A DNA stretch of 64,000 nt from Curtobacterium sp. VKM Ac-1395 (GCF_015350975.1 NZ_JADKRX010000001.1:434001-498000); one strand, 5' to 3'; positions 30,933 to 39,363 are shown, numbered from the stretch's first letter. The notes: a model not told the origin generated them from the sequence alone. Program-made: numbers and translations.

Positions 30933-32780
30933 TCAGGCCACGCGCTCCCGCACCGGCTGCCGTCGCGCGAACGCGCGGACCAGGGCGAAGAAGCCGTACC
31001 GCCCGCCGGGCTCGGCGACGATCAGGTGCGCGTCGAGCAGGTCCTCGACCACCGCCCGCGTCGACTTCGTGTCGCGGCGGAGCGCCCGTGCCGCCTCCTC
31101 CACGGAGAACGGCCCTCCCGGCAGGTGCGACAGCCGGTGGAAGGCATCGCGCTGGTCCTCGCGCAGCCCGGCGGACGCACGTCGGAACGGCGCGTCGACG
31201 ATCCGGCAGTCGGCGTGCATCACGACCGGCTGGTCGAGGTCGTCGTAGAGCTGCTGCTCGATCTCCGCGACGGTCCAGGTCGGCCGGTCCGCCAGACGGG
31301 CAGCCGCGACGCGGACGGCGAGGGGTTGGTGGGAGCAGGCAGCCGCGAGCCGGGCCGTCGGGCCCGGCTCGGCCGCGAGCCGCTCGTGACCGACCAGTCG
31401 ACCCATCAGGTCCGTCGACTCCTCCGGCGCGAGGGGGAGCAGGGTCGTCCACCGCGTACCCGGCAGGTCGACGAACCGTCGGACCGACGTCAGGAGGGTC
31501 AGCGAGCCCGGCCCGGACGGCAGCAGCGGACGCACCTGGGCGCTGCTCGCCGCGTCGTCGAGGACGAGCAGCACCCGACGGTCGGCGACCAGGGACCGCC
31601 ACGTCGTGGAGCGTTCCTCCACACCGTCCGGGATCGTCGACCGTGGCACGCCGGCGCTCCGGAGCAGCACCAGCAGGGCGTCCGAGGCGGTCAGCGGGTG
31701 CCCGCCGCCGGCGCGGAGGTCGACGAAGAACTGCCCGTCCGGGAAGGCCGTGCGTACCCGGTGGGCCGCGTGCACCGCGAACGCCGTCTTGCCCATGCCG
31801 CCGAGTCCGGTGATCCCGAGGACGCCGCCGGACGAGTCCTCGGCGACGACGCGTCGGACGCGCTGGAGCTCGTCGGCACGGCCGACGAAGTCGGCGAGGT
31901 CCGGGGGCAGCTGAGCAGGTGCCGCGGCTGCGGGCGGTCGGACCGGCGGGCCGGGAGGCACGGTGACGGACGCTGGGGGCGCCTCCAGTCCGACGGTCGG
32001 TTCCGTGACGTCGTCCTGCAGCAACCGTTGGTGCACCTGCCGCAGCGCGCTGCCGGGGGAGACCCCGAGCTGGTCGGCGAGCCGGTGCCGGAAGTCGTCG
32101 TACGTGCCGAGCGCCTCGTTGCGGAGGCCGAGCGCGAGGAGCGTCTCGAGCAGGAGCGCCGCGACGCGCTCGTCGAGCGGACGGTCCTCGGCCACACGTC
32201 GGAGCTCCGGCAGGGCTTCCTCGTACCGACCGAGCCGGACCTCGAGCGTCGCGCGCCCGAGAGCCACCTCGTCGTGGAGCTCGCCGAGCCGGAAGCGCTG
32301 GGCATCGGCCCACGAGCCGGGCAGCCCTCCCAGTGCGGTCCCGGTCCAGCGGGCGGCTGCGGCCGCGAGCTCGTCGGCGGCTCCGGCGACGTCGCCGGTA
32401 CGGACCAGCTCGCGGGCGCGACGCCGGGCCGTCTCGACGACCGCGACGTCGAACTCGGCCGAGCCACGGTCGAGGTGGTACGCCCCGCCGTCCGTCCCGA
32501 TCGCCAGCCCGGTGGCCTCCGCATGGGGCGCGAGGACCCGCCGCAGGCGGTACACGTACGTGCGCAGGACGCTGGCGGCGCTCCGGGGTGGGGTGTCGCC
32601 CCAGATCCGGTCCACGACCGTGTCGACGTCCACCGGGTGTCCCTCGGCCAGCAGCAGCATCGCCAGCACGGCTCGCTGCTGTGGCGACCCGATGTCGAGG
32701 TCGACGCCGTGCGCGACGGCGGTGACCGGCCCGAGGACGGCGAACCGGACGATGGGGGGCGCGGATGGGCGCATGGGCAT
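30933..32780 (-). CDS. SARP-family transcriptional regulator with NB-ARC ATPase domain
   Basis: A 615-aa AfsR-like activator. The N-terminal OmpR-like winged helix (about 12-103, FAVLGPVTAV to GAYHLDR) is followed by a bacterial transcriptional activation domain (about 108-255, with EVALGRATLEVRLGRYEEAL and RPLDERVAALLLETL), a Pro-rich linker, and an NB-ARC domain with P-loop GITGLGGMGKT (about 322-332) and RRVLLVLDDA. A winged-helix end follows and there are no TPRs. SARPs bind direct repeats spaced 11 bp. Three such sites occur in this window, at 29.86, 35.75 and 52.96 kb. The ATG at 32780 has AGGAAG upstream. Confidence 0.93.
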   Translation of the reverse strand: MPMRPSAPPIVRFAVLGPVTAVAHGVDLDIGSPQQRAVLAMLLLAEGHPVDVDTVVDRIWGDTPPRSAASVLRTYVYRLRRVLAPHAEATGLAIGTDGGAYHLDRGSAEFDVAVVETARRRARELVRTGDVAGAADELAAAAARWTGTALGGLPGSWADAQRFRLGELHDEVALGRATLEVRLGRYEEALPELRRVAEDRPLDERVAALLLETLLALGLRNEALGTYDDFRHRLADQLGVSPGSALRQVHQRLLQDDVTEPTVGLEAPPASVTVPPGPPVRPPAAAAPAQLPPDLADFVGRADELQRVRRVVAEDSSGGVLGITGLGGMGKTAFAVHAAHRVRTAFPDGQFFVDLRAGGGHPLTASDALLVLLRSAGVPRSTIPDGVEERSTTWRSLVADRRVLLVLDDAASSAQVRPLLPSGPGSLTLLTSVRRFVDLPGTRWTTLLPLAPEESTDLMGRLVGHERLAAEPGPTARLAAACSHQPLAVRVAAARLADRPTWTVAEIEQQLYDDLDQPVVMHADCRIVDAPFRRASAGLREDQRDAFHRLSHLPGGPFSVEEAARALRRDTKSTRAVVEDLLDAHLIVAEPGGRYGFFALVRAFARRQPVRERVA

Positions 32781-33091
32781 GCTTCCTGTGCAGTTCGGTC
32801 CCGTTGACCGGGACACGAGCGCCCGCGTCAGGACGACGTGAGCGCGGTGGTGGTGGCGGAGCACCCGGTCGGCAGCACCGTGAGCGTCACGATCGCGATG
32901 GTCGGCGGGAAGAGCCGTGCACGGGCAGCCGTCATCGTCTCAGCGTGCGACTCCTGGAGGGTCCGGGCCACGGCTGTCAGGATGACCCGCATCACCCTGG
33001 AGGATGACTGTTCCGGGTCGGTACCACCGGACCGGACGAGGTCGGTGGTTGTACGGATGCAGGCGCGCCCGGTCGCGACGACCCTTGCCCC
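32781..33091. other. 311-bp divergent region between SARP and menA-like genes
   Basis: It contains a possible very short lipoprotein frame on the minus strand (32828-32935) and an inverted repeat ACCACCG/CGGTGGT (33023-33029 and 33043-33049) about 43 bases ahead of the menA-like start. No TCGAC repeat is seen, so neither SARP autoregulation nor control of menA is indicated here. Confidence 0.5.
32828..32935 (-). CDS. Possible 35-aa lipoprotein-like peptide
   Basis: The frame reads as a short lipoprotein signal: basic start, hydrophobic TIAIVTLTVLP, lipobox LPTGC, then only ten residues to the stop. The ribosome site is poor, and an upstream ATG at 32992 would make 54 aa. It ends 48 bases before the SARP start. 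It may be a leader peptide, a truncated lipoprotein or chance. Confidence 0.25.
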   Translation of the reverse strand: MTAARARLFPPTIAIVTLTVLPTGCSATTTALTSS

Positions 33092-34027
33092 ATGCCGGAA
33101 CCCGAAGTCATGGCCGCTCGCCCCACGACCCGTCAGTGGATCAGCGGTGCCCGGCCGCGCACGCTGCCGCTGAGCATCGTCTCGGTGCTGCTCGGGACGG
33201 GCGTCGCCGTCGCCGGCACGGACGGCGGCGCGGCAGCGTGGGCCGGTCACGGTCCGCACGTCGGCATCGCAGTGCTCTGCCTCGTCGTCGCCCTCAGCCT
33301 GCAGATCGGTGTCAACTACAGCAACGACTACTCGGACGGTGTGCGCGGTACGGACCGCTTCCGCCGTGGTCCGGCGCGGCTGACCGGCGCCGGCACCGCG
33401 ACGCCACGGGCCGTCCTCCGCGTCGGTCTGACGTTCTTCGGGATCGCGGCGGTGGCCGGACTGGTCATCGTGCTGCTCACCGGACTCTGGTGGATGCTCG
33501 TCGTCGGGGCGGTGACGATCGTCGCCGCCTGGTACTACACGGGCGGCAGACGACCGTACGGGTACCGGGCGCTCGGCGAGGTCTCGGTGTTCGTGTTCTT
33601 CGGGCTCGTCGCCGTCCTCGGCACCCAGGTCGCGCAACTCGGGCACGTCACCGGGCAGGGGTGGGCAGCGGGCACCGCCGCCGGGCTGTTCGCCTGCGGC
33701 GTCCTCATGGTCAACAACATCCGTGACCTGGAGGTCGACCGGCTCGCAGAGAAGCGCACCCTCGCGGTCGTCGTCGGCGAGCGGGGCGCGCGCTCGCTGT
33801 ACGCGCTCTTCATGCTCGCGCCCTTCCTCGTCCTGCTGGTCTTCGTCGTCGCCGCTCCGCTGACCCTCGTCGCGGCTGCGGCGCTCGCCCTGGCCCTCCC
33901 GGCGTTGGCCATCGGCTCCCGGCCGGCGGAGGCGCCCCGGCTCATCGCGGCGCTCCAGCTGTCGTCGTTCGCCTCGTTGGCGTTCGGCGTGCTCCTCACG
34001 GCGGCGCTGGTCGCCAGCGCCGCCTGA
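33092..34027 (+). CDS. menA: MenA-type 1,4-dihydroxy-2-naphthoate prenyltransferase (UbiA superfamily)
   Basis: MenA attaches a polyprenyl chain to dihydroxynaphthoate in menaquinone synthesis, inside the membrane. The 311-aa product has the first Asp-rich site NYSNDYSDGVRGTD (about residues 76-89), the second NNIRDLEVDRLAEKRTLAV (about 211-229), and eight or nine helices. ARPRTLPLSI near the start is typical. The ATG at 33092 lacks a clear ribosome site; the ATG at 33110 is an alternative. No other menaquinone gene is nearby. Its neighbours are a glycosyltransferase and an FAD oxidase, so a related role in a specialised prenylated metabolite is possible. Confidence 0.87.
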   Translation: MPEPEVMAARPTTRQWISGARPRTLPLSIVSVLLGTGVAVAGTDGGAAAWAGHGPHVGIAVLCLVVALSLQIGVNYSNDYSDGVRGTDRFRRGPARLTGAGTATPRAVLRVGLTFFGIAAVAGLVIVLLTGLWWMLVVGAVTIVAAWYYTGGRRPYGYRALGEVSVFVFFGLVAVLGTQVAQLGHVTGQGWAAGTAAGLFACGVLMVNNIRDLEVDRLAEKRTLAVVVGERGARSLYALFMLAPFLVLLVFVVAAPLTLVAAAALALALPALAIGSRPAEAPRLIAALQLSSFASLAFGVLLTAALVASAA

Positions 34028-34071
34028 ACGACGCCCCCACTCTCGTAGTCCCACCCAGACGGAGGTCCACC

Positions 34072-35229
34072 ATGCGCATCGCCTTCACCGCCAACCCGCT
34101 CCCGGGGCACATCGTGCCGATGGTCCCGCTGATGCGTGCCGCCCTCGCGGCCGGCCACCGCGTCGCCGTCGTCACCGGTGCCGACGCGGCGGACTTCGTG
34201 CGCGCACAGGGCAGCCCCGACATCGAGGTCCTGCCCGCCGGCCCGCCCACCCTCGTCGCGATGGCCGAGATGCAGCGGGAGACCGGGACCAGCCCGGCGA
34301 CCGCGCCGCGGCCCGACACCGTCGCCGAGTACTTCGCCGTCCGACGGGTCGCAGCGGCGGTCGACGACGCCGTCGAGGCGGCACGGGCCTGGCACCCGGA
34401 CGTCGTCATCAGCGAGAGCCTCGACCACGTCGGGCCGTACGTCGCCGCGGCGCTGGACGTGCCGTTCCTCCGGCACGGCTTCGGCCCGGAGCGCCCGGAG
34501 CCCGTCCTCTCCGCGATGACCGCTGCGTCCGCGCGCTCCGCCGGGGCGCGCGGTGTCCAGCTGCCGCCGGTGGCGGCGTGGATCGACGTCTACCCGGCGT
34601 TCCTCGAGGCCGCCGGGACGGTCCGCGAGGGTCGTCGCATCGCCCTGCGCCCGTCGGCGCACGGAGCCGTCGGTGCGTCGGACGCCCCGGTGCCGGCACC
34701 GCCTCGGACCCGTCCGCGGGTGCTCGTGACGATGGGCACCGTGTTCACCGACCAGGCGCTCCTGGACCGCGCTGTGACATCGACGGAGCGGGAGGGACTC
34801 GCGGTCGACCTCGTCACGACCGCCGTCAACGGCGTGCAGGCCCGTGTGGGTTCTCCCGACTCCTCCGTGCGGGTCGTCAACGTCCCGTTCCGTCCGCTCG
34901 CCGAGCTGCTCGCCGACGTCGACGCGGTCGTCACCGTCGGTGGTGCCGGTACCGTGCTCGGGGCGCTCGTCGCCGGGGTCCCGCTCGTGGTGATGCCCCT
35001 GGGTGCCGACCACTCCGTGAACGCCCTGCGAGCGACGGCAGCCGGTGCCGCCGTGACCGTCGACTCCCCGGAGGCCGTCGGTCCGGCACTCCGCCGCGTC
35101 CTCGAGGACGCGGACCTACGGCGATCGGCCAGGGACGTCGCAGACCGGGTCCGTGCGTTGCCGTCGGTGGAGTCCGCGCTCGCCGAGGTCGAGCAGGTCG
35201 TGGCGGCGGCGACCCGGGAGCGCGTGTGA
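34072..35229 (+). CDS. GT-B glycosyltransferase of the macrolide/UGT type
   Basis: The 385-aa enzyme opens with IAFTANPLPGHIVPMVPLMRAA, the acceptor-domain signature of natural-product glycosyltransferases (family GT1). Its C-terminal half has VRVVNVPFRPLAELLADVDAVVTVGGAGTVLGALVAGVPLVVMPLGADH, the nucleotide-sugar site, with VGG replacing the usual HGG. It should glycosylate a small hydrophobic acceptor using an NDP-sugar. It follows menA by 44 bp and overlaps the next gene by 4 nt (GTGA). Confidence 0.9.
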   Translation: MRIAFTANPLPGHIVPMVPLMRAALAAGHRVAVVTGADAADFVRAQGSPDIEVLPAGPPTLVAMAEMQRETGTSPATAPRPDTVAEYFAVRRVAAAVDDAVEAARAWHPDVVISESLDHVGPYVAAALDVPFLRHGFGPERPEPVLSAMTAASARSAGARGVQLPPVAAWIDVYPAFLEAAGTVREGRRIALRPSAHGAVGASDAPVPAPPRTRPRVLVTMGTVFTDQALLDRAVTSTEREGLAVDLVTTAVNGVQARVGSPDSSVRVVNVPFRPLAELLADVDAVVTVGGAGTVLGALVAGVPLVVMPLGADHSVNALRATAAGAAVTVDSPEAVGPALRRVLEDADLRRSARDVADRVRALPSVESALAEVEQVVAAATRERV

Positions 35230-35720
35230 CCGCCGACCAGCCGGTCGCGGACGGTCGGGCTCCCGCGTTGGTGCCGATGCCCGCGCTGACCCTCGCCGTG
35301 ACCTCCGGCAGGAGCGCCGGGTTCCGCCCGGCCGCGACGCACCGACGTGCCGACGAACTCCTCGGGGACCTCGTCTCGGAGCTCGCCGACCAGGGCGTCA
35401 GCAGCACGGGCTGTGCGTCGATGACGGTCGTCGCGGCGGACGACGCCGGGATCGGCATCGAGGTCGGTGTGGTCGTGCACGGGCCCGTCGTCCCGACCGA
35501 GACGATCCGGGTCGTCGAGCGTCCGAGCCACGAGGCCGTGACCATCCTGGTCCCGGGGGACCAGACCGACCGTGACTGGGGCCGGTTGCGGGTGTTCCTC
35601 GCCGAACTCGACGTCGTGGCGCACCGACGGTCCTACGTCTCGTTCCACCACCCACCAGGCGCCGACCGGGCATCGCGCTCCACGCTGCTCGTGCAACCGG
35701 TCGTGCCCCGCCACGACTGA
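35226..35720 (+). CDS. Small protein resembling GyrI-like effector-binding domains, function unknown
   Basis: The 164-aa frame starts at a GTG overlapping the glycosyltransferase stop (GTGA), so it is translationally coupled to it. The tail (VERPSHEAVTILVPGDQTDRDWGRLRVFLAEL, then YVSFHHP and LLVQPV) is laid out like GyrI/SOUL small-molecule-binding domains, but the match is loose. No catalytic motif is apparent. A candidate SARP operator begins 27 bases after its stop. Confidence 0.6.
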   Translation: MTADQPVADGRAPALVPMPALTLAVTSGRSAGFRPAATHRRADELLGDLVSELADQGVSSTGCASMTVVAADDAGIGIEVGVVVHGPVVPTETIRVVERPSHEAVTILVPGDQTDRDWGRLRVFLAELDVVAHRRSYVSFHHPPGADRASRSTLLVQPVVPRHD

Positions 35721-35746
35721 CCCAGCGGCACGCTGCCGGACGGGCG

Positions 35747-35791
35747 TCGACGGCGCGTCGACCCGACGTCGACGCTGCACTGGTGTGCTCG
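35747..35791 (+). promoter_or_regulatory. Candidate SARP operator and promoter of the FAD oxidase gene
   Basis: TCGAC occurs at 35747, 35758 and 35769, exactly 11 bp apart, and CTGGTGTGCTCG (35780-35791) starts a further 11 bp on. The same sequence and phasing recur at 52962-53006. Three heptamer-like repeats at one-turn spacing just upstream of a -10 region is the known SARP layout. The target start is at 35838. Confidence 0.7.
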
Positions 35792-35837
35792 ATCCCGACC
35801 AGCCCCGTGCGGGGCATGACCCCTCCTGGAGGACCCC

Positions 35838-37250
35838 GTGTCCCAGACCATCCCAGACGACACCATCGACCACGGCGCGCACGCCGCGTTCCGCGAGGCA
35901 GTGGAGACACTCGACGCGACCCTCGACGGTGCCGCGCTCACCCCGGAGGACGCCGGCTACCCGGCCGCGTGCGCCGGGTACAACCTCGCCGGCCAGCGAC
36001 ACCCGGACGTCGTGGTGACCGCGCACAGCGCGAGCGACGTCGTCGAGGCAGTGTCCTTCGCCGCCGCGCACGGCCTGCCCGTCGCCGTCGTCGCGACCGG
36101 CCACCACGGCACACGCCCGCTCCGGGGCGGACTGCTCGTCGCGACCGCGGCGATGAACGAGGTGCACGTCGACGCTGCCGCTCGACGAGCCGTGGTCGCC
36201 GCCGGCGCACGGTGGAGCGACGTCGTGTCCCGCACTGCGGCGCACCACCTCGCGCCGGTCCACGGCTCGTCCGGGCAGGTGGGCGCGGTCGGCTTCACGT
36301 TGGGCGGCGGGCTGAGCCCCGTGCTGGGGCGCAAGTACGGGTGGGGGTCCGACCACGTCGTCTCGCTCGACGTCGTGACGGCCTCGGGCGAGCTGGTGCG
36401 CGCGTCTGCCGAGGACGACGCGGACCTGTTCTGGGCCCTGCGCGGTGGACGGAGCAACCTCGGCATCGTCACGTCGATGGAGATCGAGCTGTTCCCGGTC
36501 GAGCGGTTCATCGGCGGCGGCCTCTTCTACGACGGCGAGCACGCCGCTGCGGTCCTGGACGCCTTCGCCACGGCGACGGCGACCGCCCCGGACGACCTCA
36601 CACTGTCGCTCGCGTTCCTCCGCCTGCCTCCGGTGCCCGGGATCCCACCGCTGCTCGCCGGGCGCTTCGTCCTCCACCTGCGGGTGGCGCACCTCGGGGA
36701 CGCCGCCGGTGCCGACGCACTGCTCGCGCCGCTCCGTGCCGCCGCTCCGGTCCTCCTCGACACGGTCGAGGAGACCAGGGTCGAGGACTTCGAACGGATC
36801 CACAACGACCCGGTCGATCCGGCCCCGTTCTCGGAGGAGACGGCGATGCTCGCCGACCTCGACCCATCCGCGCAGCGCACGCTGCTGGACGTCGTCGGAC
36901 CGTCGACCGACACCGGTCTCCACATCGTCGAGCTGCGGCACCTCGGCGGAGCCTTCGACGTCACCCGCCCCGGTGCCGGCGCGATCGTCGCACCGTCCGC
37001 CTCCTACGTGCTCTGGGCGCTCTCGATCGGCATGCCCGAGTCCGACGCACAGGGGATCGCGCAGGCCCGGGCGCTCGTCGAGGCCATGCGGCCGTCCAGC
37101 ACCGGGACGCGGTACCTGAACTTCGCGCCCGACGACGGGCACCCCGAGCGGTCGTTCTCCGACGGCGACTGGGACCGGTTGCTCAGCGTGAAGGCGGCCG
37201 TCGACCCCCGGAACCTCTTCCGCACGCAGCAGCCGCTCATCGAGTCCTGA
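35838..37250 (+). CDS. FAD-linked oxidase of the berberine-bridge (BBE) type
   Basis: A 470-aa flavin oxidase. The PCMH-type FAD domain has VVATGHHGTRP, whose His (89/90) is placed for 8-alpha-histidyl FAD, and HGSSGQVGAVGFTLGGG (about 142-158). In bicovalent members a Cys occupies the position held here by Ser145, so the flavin is probably attached once. The C-terminal BBE motif YLNFAPDDG...DPRNLFRTQQ is complete. Such enzymes oxidise sugars, alcohols or ring-closing precursors in natural-product pathways. A phased TCGAC operator precedes it. Confidence 0.92.
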   Translation: MSQTIPDDTIDHGAHAAFREAVETLDATLDGAALTPEDAGYPAACAGYNLAGQRHPDVVVTAHSASDVVEAVSFAAAHGLPVAVVATGHHGTRPLRGGLLVATAAMNEVHVDAAARRAVVAAGARWSDVVSRTAAHHLAPVHGSSGQVGAVGFTLGGGLSPVLGRKYGWGSDHVVSLDVVTASGELVRASAEDDADLFWALRGGRSNLGIVTSMEIELFPVERFIGGGLFYDGEHAAAVLDAFATATATAPDDLTLSLAFLRLPPVPGIPPLLAGRFVLHLRVAHLGDAAGADALLAPLRAAAPVLLDTVEETRVEDFERIHNDPVDPAPFSEETAMLADLDPSAQRTLLDVVGPSTDTGLHIVELRHLGGAFDVTRPGAGAIVAPSASYVLWALSIGMPESDAQGIAQARALVEAMRPSSTGTRYLNFAPDDGHPERSFSDGDWDRLLSVKAAVDPRNLFRTQQPLIES

Positions 37251-37289
37251 CCATCCGACCCGGGCTCGGGTGCCCGCGTGCGCTCGAGC

Positions 37290-37862
37290 TCAGCGCGCCC
37301 GCGTGCAGACCACGAGGCGGAGTGCGGACGTTCCGAGGGCGGCGAGCAGGACGGTGACGGCGCCCAGCTGACGAGCCAGCCCACGCATCCGTGGTCCCCG
37401 TGACCCGTCCGACGCGATCGCCCGGATCGCCTGCCCGACCTCGGCCGCCGATCGCACCACGACACCGGCGCCGACGGAGGCGAGTGCCTCGCCGACAGCG
37501 ACCTGTGCGTCACTCGCGGGGAAGACCACGACGGGGACCCGGTGCTGTGCGGCAGCGAGGGCGGTGAGCGCGTCGCCGGACACGACGGCGACGTCCACGC
37601 CCTCGAGCAGTTCCGGGAGCGCCTCGTCCACCGCGTAGACGAGGTTCCGCGACGGCTCGGTCGCCGGTGTCCTCGAGCCCGCACTGAGTTGGACCACGGT
37701 GTTCGCCTGCGATGCCCCGACGGAGGCGAGCACGGCGTCGAGCATCGCCGGATGACAGTCGGGGAGCGCCACGAGCACGTTCCACCGGTACTCCCAACCG
37801 TCGGTCAGCGGGTTCGTCCAGCGGTGCCGGCCCTCGTTCCCACTCGCGTGCTGCGCATGCAT
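37290..37862 (-). CDS. Orphan C-terminal half of a GT-B glycosyltransferase, or degenerate gene
   Basis: The 190-aa frame resembles only the nucleotide-sugar half of a GT1 enzyme: an early ANTVVQLSAGS segment, then LPELLEGVDVAVVSGDALTALAAAQHRVPVVVFPASDAQ and VGAGVVVRSAAEVGQAI. The conserved HGG is replaced by VSGD, and no acceptor-binding half exists upstream in any frame. It ends with one hydrophobic helix. It may be a remnant of a transferase gene or a non-catalytic partner of the transferase at 34072. The ATG at 37862 is the best available start. Confidence 0.55.
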   Translation of the reverse strand: MHAQHASGNEGRHRWTNPLTDGWEYRWNVLVALPDCHPAMLDAVLASVGASQANTVVQLSAGSRTPATEPSRNLVYAVDEALPELLEGVDVAVVSGDALTALAAAQHRVPVVVFPASDAQVAVGEALASVGAGVVVRSAAEVGQAIRAIASDGSRGPRMRGLARQLGAVTVLLAALGTSALRLVVCTRAR

Positions 37863-38082
37863 CGCACCATGCTGCGGATCGGGGTCCACGGGGCGCGTCC
37901 GTGCAACCACTGAACGGACCGCGCACCCGCGGGACCCGTGACGACCCGGAAGTACCGCGATGGAACGATCAACCTGCGGGGGGACCGGCGTCATCCGCAC
38001 GGCCGTCGAACCTGTCCGGCCGCGAGCGCACGCTGGTCTCGACGGACGCCGCGGGGCGTCCGACGTCACCGAAGGAGACACC

Positions 38083-38346
38083 ATGTCCACGCTCGACCAG
38101 CACACCGCAGCCCCGACCCCCACCGATCGCCTCAACACCCTGTCGATCGTCGGGTTCGTGCTGGCGTTCGTCGCGAACATCGTCGGCCTGGTGGTGTCGG
38201 TCATCGCGCTCGTCCAGATCGGCCGCACCGGCGAGCGGGGCCGAGGCCTGGCGATCGCGGGCATCGTCGTCGGCGGGTTCTGGTTCGTGGTCTTCGGTGG
38301 TGCGCTCCTGCTGCACGCGATCGTCGTGAGCACGCACGGCGCGTGA
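38083..38346 (+). CDS. DUF4190-like two-helix membrane protein
   Basis: The 87-aa product has a short Thr/Pro-rich head and two helices (about 20-45 and 56-80). These carry the typical LSIVGFVLAFVANIVGLVVSVIALVQI and GRGLAIAGIVVGGF pattern of DUF4190 proteins. GAAGGAG precedes the ATG. Function is unknown. A short GC hairpin (38043-38062) lies in its leader. Confidence 0.78.
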   Translation: MSTLDQHTAAPTPTDRLNTLSIVGFVLAFVANIVGLVVSVIALVQIGRTGERGRGLAIAGIVVGGFWFVVFGGALLLHAIVVSTHGA

Positions 38347-38409
38347 GGCGCGGGGATCGGCGGGGCGGAGGGGTCTCGTCGACCCGGGTACGCCCGGGAG
38401 GATGACGTC

Positions 38410-38877
38410 CTACGACAGGTCGAGGAGCCGCAGGACGTACCCGTCGGGGACGGTGCCGCTGTCGCCGATGTAGTGGAAGAAGAGGTCGGTGGCCTCGTCG
38501 GCGTCGAACACCTCTGCCGGGTGCACGGCGTGGTCGGTGCCGGCGACGTTGACGGCCTCGGTGAGGGGCTCGCCGAGGTCGTGCGGGCGCCCCACGACGT
38601 AGTGGCGCAGCTCGCCGTCCTCGACGCGCTGCAGCTCCACGCTCATGCGCTCGGCGCTGCCGCCGGCCTGCAGGTAGCGGCTGTTCCAGTCCTCGTTCGA
38701 GTACCCCGGACCGTCGGGCCAGCCAGCCTCGTCGGGGACGAACCAGAGCTGGTAGGCGAAGCGGCCGTCGCTCGTGCCGTCGAGCAGGCCGAGCATGCGC
38801 CGGATCTGGTCGCGGTGGGAGCGGAACGCGTTCGACAGCTTCGAGGTGCTGGCGCTGTTCACCGTGTGGACGAACAC
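38410..38877 (-). CDS. Candidate immunity protein, second copy
   Basis: The 155-aa acidic cytoplasmic protein has no recognised domain. From EDWNSRYLQ onward (about 93 residues) it differs from the preceding gene's product at three positions only, while the first 60 residues have diverged strongly. It starts at a GTG 19 bases after that gene's stop. Small acidic proteins encoded right after a secreted toxin are usually cognate immunity factors. The divergent head could neutralise a different toxin variant. Confidence 0.6.
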   Translation of the reverse strand: MFVHTVNSASTSKLSNAFRSHRDQIRRMLGLLDGTSDGRFAYQLWFVPDEAGWPDGPGYSNEDWNSRYLQAGGSAERMSVELQRVEDGELRHYVVGRPHDLGEPLTEAVNVAGTDHAVHPAEVFDADEATDLFFHYIGDSGTVPDGYVLRLLDLS

Positions 38878-38896
38878 GAGACGGCCGACCCGAGTC

Positions 38897-39358
38897 CTAC
38901 GACAGGTCGAGGAGCCGCAGGACGTACCCGTCGGGGACGGTGCCGCTGTCGCCGACGTAGTGGAAGAAGAGGTCGGTCGCTTCGTCGGCGTCGAACACCT
39001 CTGCCGGGTGGACGAGGTGGTCGGTACCCGCGACGTTGACGGCCTCGGTGAGGGGCTCGCCGAGGTCGTGCGGGCGCCCGACGACCCAGTGGCGCAGCTC
39101 GCCGTCCTCGACGCGCTGCAGCTCCACGCTCATGCGCTCGGCGCTGCCGCCGGCCTGCAGGTACCGGCTGTTCCAGTCCTCGTCGTCGTAGCCGGGCGCG
39201 TCGGGCCACCCGGCGCTGTCCGGGACGAACCAGAGCTGGTACGACCAGTCCTCGTCGTTGTCGAGCTGCCCGAGGTTGAAGCGGATCTGGTCGCGGAACG
39301 GCCGGATGCTGTCGATGAGCGGCATGCTCGACTCGGCGTTGGTGGTCATGATGAACAT
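38897..39358 (-). CDS. Candidate immunity protein, first copy
   Basis: The 153-aa acidic protein (YQLWFVPDSAGWPDAPGYDDED, then VELQRVEDGELRHWVVGRPHDLGEP) matches no family I know. Its ATG lies 5 nt after the toxin stop, so it should be translated together with the toxin, as expected for a protein that must block the toxin at once. An internal ATG three codons later is an alternative. It is tandemly duplicated in the next gene. Confidence 0.65.
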   Translation of the reverse strand: MFIMTTNAESSMPLIDSIRPFRDQIRFNLGQLDNDEDWSYQLWFVPDSAGWPDAPGYDDEDWNSRYLQAGGSAERMSVELQRVEDGELRHWVVGRPHDLGEPLTEAVNVAGTDHLVHPAEVFDADEATDLFFHYVGDSGTVPDGYVLRLLDLS

Positions 39359-39363
39359 CGGTG

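Noticed and set aside
29420-31813. Long plus-strand Arg/Pro-rich frame across the regulatory gap and SARP gene
   Set aside because: Composition is typical of an antisense shadow. It has no domain, and it would overlap the well-supported dehydrogenase-like, membrane-protein and SARP genes.
38043-38062. GC-rich hairpin in the leader of the DUF4190 gene as a riboswitch or attenuator
   Set aside because: It is a single 8-bp stem (CGGACGCC/GGCGTCCG) without T tract, alternative pairing or conserved core.
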